Source: Streptomyces camelliae (GTDB lineage: Bacteria; Actinomycetota; Actinomycetes; Streptomycetales; Streptomycetaceae). Taken from it: DNA of 64,000 bases. Below, in pieces: positions 62,293-64,000 of this stretch. Each line of letters begins with the position of its first letter. Positions within the stretch are counted from its first letter, which is position 1. The notes below the pieces were generated by a model. That model worked only from the letters and a program-made list of their open reading frames with translations, made no database searches and was not told the origin of the DNA. The stretch covers positions 124,001 through 188,000 of the forward strand of contig NZ_CP115301.1 in assembly GCF_027625935.1 (NCBI RefSeq). The letters are read 5' to 3'. The position numbers and the translations under genes were made by a program.

Positions 62293-63980
62293 GCGGTCAC
62301 CGGCCCTTCCGCGGGCACCAGTTGGGGCGTCTCGATGTGGCCGGCCCGCACCGTGACGATCCGGTCGGCGTACGGCAGCAGGCTCGTGCGGTGGGCCACC
62401 ACGATCGCGGTGCGGCCCTGCATGAGGCGCACCGTGGCACGGGTGACGGCGGCCTCGCTGTCGGGGTCGAGGTGTGCGGTGGGCTCGTCGAGCAGCAGCA
62501 CGGGAGCGTTCTTGAGGAAGGCGCGGGCGAGCGCGATGCGCTGGCGCTGACCGGCGGACAGGCCCGCGCCGTGCTCGCCGAGCGGGGTGTCGTAGCCCTG
62601 CGGCAGCGCCTCGATGAAGTGGTCGGCGTACGCGTCCCGGGCCGCCTGCCGTACCTCGGCGTCGCTCGCGTCGGGGCGCCCGAGCCGGATGTTGTCCGCG
62701 ACGGACGCCGCGAACAGGTGCGGCCGCTGCGGCACCCACGCCAGCCCCGCACGCCAGTCGTCGGGGTCGAGGCAGGCCAGATCGGTGCCGCCGACGGTGA
62801 TCCGGCCCGCCGAGGGTGTCACGAAGCCGAGGAGCAGGGCGAGGAGCGTGGACTTGCCCGCGCCGCTGGGGCCGACCAGGGCGATGTGCTCGCCGGGGCC
62901 GACGTGCAGGGACACCTGGTCCAGGGCGGGGGTGGTGCGGCCCGGGTAGTGGACGGTGACGTCCTCGATGTGCAGGGGGGCCGTGCGGGCGTCGGGTGTC
63001 GGAAAACGGTCGGCCGGGTGCCCGGCGCCGGCCTCGTCCTCGTCCAGGACCGCGAAGACCTGCTCGGCCACCGTGATGCCCTCGGCGCTCTCGTGGAACG
63101 CGGCGCCCATCGCCCGCAGCGGCACATAGGCCTCGGGGGCGAGGAACAGCACGATCAGGGCCGTACGCAGGTTCATCGTGCCGTCCAGCAGCCGCAGTCC
63201 GACGGGCACGGCGACCAGTGCCACGGACAGGGTGGCGACCGTCTCCAGGACGAAGGACGACAGGAACGCCACCCGCAGGGTGCGCATCGTGGCCCTGCGG
63301 TGGGCGTCGGCCATCTCGCCGACACGCCGGGCCTGGTACTGCTCACGGCCGAACGCGCGCAGCGTCGGCAGCCCGGCCACGACGTCCAGGAAGTGACCGC
63401 CGAGCCGGGCCAGCAGCCGCCACTGCTGGGCGGTGCGCCGGGAGGTGTGCAGGCCGACGAGCGCGCCGAAGACCGGGATCAGCGGCAGCGTGACGACGAT
63501 GATCAGCGCCGAGGACCAGTCGGTCGCGAACAGCCAGGCGAGGACCGTGACGGGTACCACGGCGGCCGCCGCGGTCGTGGGCAGCGAGCCGGTGACGTAC
63601 GGGTCCAGGGCGTCGAGGCCGCGCAGCAGCAAGGTGGCCGTCTCACCGTGGCGGCGGGACGCCAGCCGGAGCGGCGCGGTGCGGCTGAGCCGGTCCGTGA
63701 GCCGCTCGCGCAGCGTGTGCTTGGCGTCGGCGGCGGCGCGGTGCGCGAGCACACCGCGCGTCCAGGCGAGCAGGGCCCGCCCCGCCACGACGGCGCCGAG
63801 CGCGGCAGGCAGCCCGAAGCCGGCCTCGTGCCCGGCGAAGCCGTCCGCGAGGACCGTCGCGAGCAGGGTCGCCTGCGCGACGACGAGCCCCGCGGCGAGG
63901 AACGCCGTGGCCGTGGAGGTCGCCAAGTGGCGCCGCAGCACGGGCAGTTCCCGCACCAGGCGGCGTTCGACCGGTTTCAT
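62289..63980 (-). CDS. cydD: Thiol-reductant ABC exporter subunit CydD
   Basis: This 563-residue half-transporter is partner of CydC. The membrane domain has LATSTATAFLAAGLVVAQAT and EYQARRVGEMADAHRRATMR-type intracellular loops. The ATPase has Walker A ALVGPSGAGKSTLLALLLGF, signature GAGLSAGQRQRIALARAFLK and Walker B PVLLLDEPTAHLDPDSEAAV. The start lies close to the right window edge (GGAG upstream on the minus strand). cydA and cydB are expected just beyond. Confidence 0.93.
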   Translation of the reverse strand: MKPVERRLVRELPVLRRHLATSTATAFLAAGLVVAQATLLATVLADGFAGHEAGFGLPAALGAVVAGRALLAWTRGVLAHRAAADAKHTLRERLTDRLSRTAPLRLASRRHGETATLLLRGLDALDPYVTGSLPTTAAAAVVPVTVLAWLFATDWSSALIIVVTLPLIPVFGALVGLHTSRRTAQQWRLLARLGGHFLDVVAGLPTLRAFGREQYQARRVGEMADAHRRATMRTLRVAFLSSFVLETVATLSVALVAVPVGLRLLDGTMNLRTALIVLFLAPEAYVPLRAMGAAFHESAEGITVAEQVFAVLDEDEAGAGHPADRFPTPDARTAPLHIEDVTVHYPGRTTPALDQVSLHVGPGEHIALVGPSGAGKSTLLALLLGFVTPSAGRITVGGTDLACLDPDDWRAGLAWVPQRPHLFAASVADNIRLGRPDASDAEVRQAARDAYADHFIEALPQGYDTPLGEHGAGLSAGQRQRIALARAFLKNAPVLLLDEPTAHLDPDSEAAVTRATVRLMQGRTAIVVAHRTSLLPYADRIVTVRAGHIETPQLVPAEGPVTA

Positions 63981-64000
63981 GCGCGCTCCCTCCCCGTCCG

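Larger units (their letters stand above)
62061..62339 (-). repeat. 113-bp tandem duplication at the cydD-cydC junction
   Basis: Units start at 62061, 62174 and 62287 (the third is partial, inside cydD). Each begins GGTCATGCGGTCACCGGCCC, and units one and two differ at only a few positions. Each copy duplicates the last 13 or so codons of cydD plus a cydC-like N-terminus. Confidence 0.92.

Noticed and set aside
61855..62550. Plus-strand repeated frame (SWGVS-type repeats) over the cydD-cydC junction
   Set aside because: The repetition is explained by the 113-bp duplication on the coding minus strand; no independent protein is supported.

Overview
This is a high-GC actinobacterial window, almost certainly Streptomyces. 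The evidence is GTG/TTG starts, strong GGAGG ribosome sites, overlapping ATGA junctions, a SARP regulator, SnoaL-tailed ECF sigma factors, and enzymes closely resembling those of known Streptomyces meroterpenoid clusters. It contains no rRNA, tRNA or CRISPR that I can see.

Layout. (1) 1-8.8 kb: a plus-strand operon I cannot assign to a known pathway. It holds an unidentified gene end, a fatty-acyl-AMP-ligase-like enzyme, a stand-alone acyl carrier protein, a ketosynthase with both active-site histidines replaced, a hotdog thioesterase, a histidine phosphatase, a GNAT/FemAB-like transferase and two different ATP-grasp ligases. Downstream lie an IS5-type transposase scar, a second hotdog thioesterase and a truncated BtrH-like acyltransferase (8.8-10.4 kb). 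(2) 10.5-13.7 kb: a YunG-like protein, a secreted beta-helix protein, and a divergent ECF41 sigma factor/NmrA-like oxidoreductase pair with matching promoters. (3) 15-17 kb: adenosine kinase and MetF (methyl-cycle support), then an ECF sigma factor. (4) 18-26 kb: a polyprenyl diphosphate synthase and a complete phenazine operon, phzB-C-D-E-F-G-B, with phzB-like genes at both ends. (5) 26-29 kb: a scarred accessory patch. (6) 29-36.6 kb, minus strand: a complete mevalonate operon (MK, MDD, PMK, IDI-2, HMGR, HMGS, NphT7-type acetoacetyl-CoA synthase). (7) 36.6-45.7 kb: a small HTH/zinc pair, an MFS exporter, an FAD monooxygenase, a SnoaL-like protein, a SARP regulator, an NphB-type aromatic prenyltransferase and an ECF sigma factor. 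(8) 46.2-55 kb, plus strand: RppA type III PKS, a MomA-like cupin, an aminotransferase, a methyltransferase, a WrbA-type quinone reductase, a diazotase-like AMP ligase, MetK and a second methyltransferase. (9) 55-64 kb: flanking genes, including an SMI1/KNR4 gene split by an intact IS5-family element, and cydC/cydD separated by a 113-bp tandem duplication that makes two mini-ORFs.

How it works together. Regions 3-8 form a hybrid cluster making a prenylated naphthoquinone and a phenazine. RppA makes 1,3,6,8-tetrahydroxynaphthalene, the cupin oxidises it, and the aminotransferase and ligase modify C-8. Two methyltransferases decorate the ring, MetK, MetF and adenosine kinase keep the methyl cycle running, and NphB attaches a prenyl unit built from mevalonate-derived IPP/DMAPP. 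The arrangement recalls, from memory, the furanonaphthoquinone/endophenazine cluster of S. cinnamonensis and the furaquinocin and naphterpin clusters. There is only one aromatic prenyltransferase here and no separate phenazine prenyltransferase.

Regulation. By eye I find a shared ECF-type promoter, SGTCACA-N16-TGTC, in front of the sigma factor gene at 45.7 kb, the MFS exporter and the SnoaL-like gene. A different 32-bp element (24 of 32 bases identical) lies before both the phenazine operon and the RppA operon, which could couple the two pathways.
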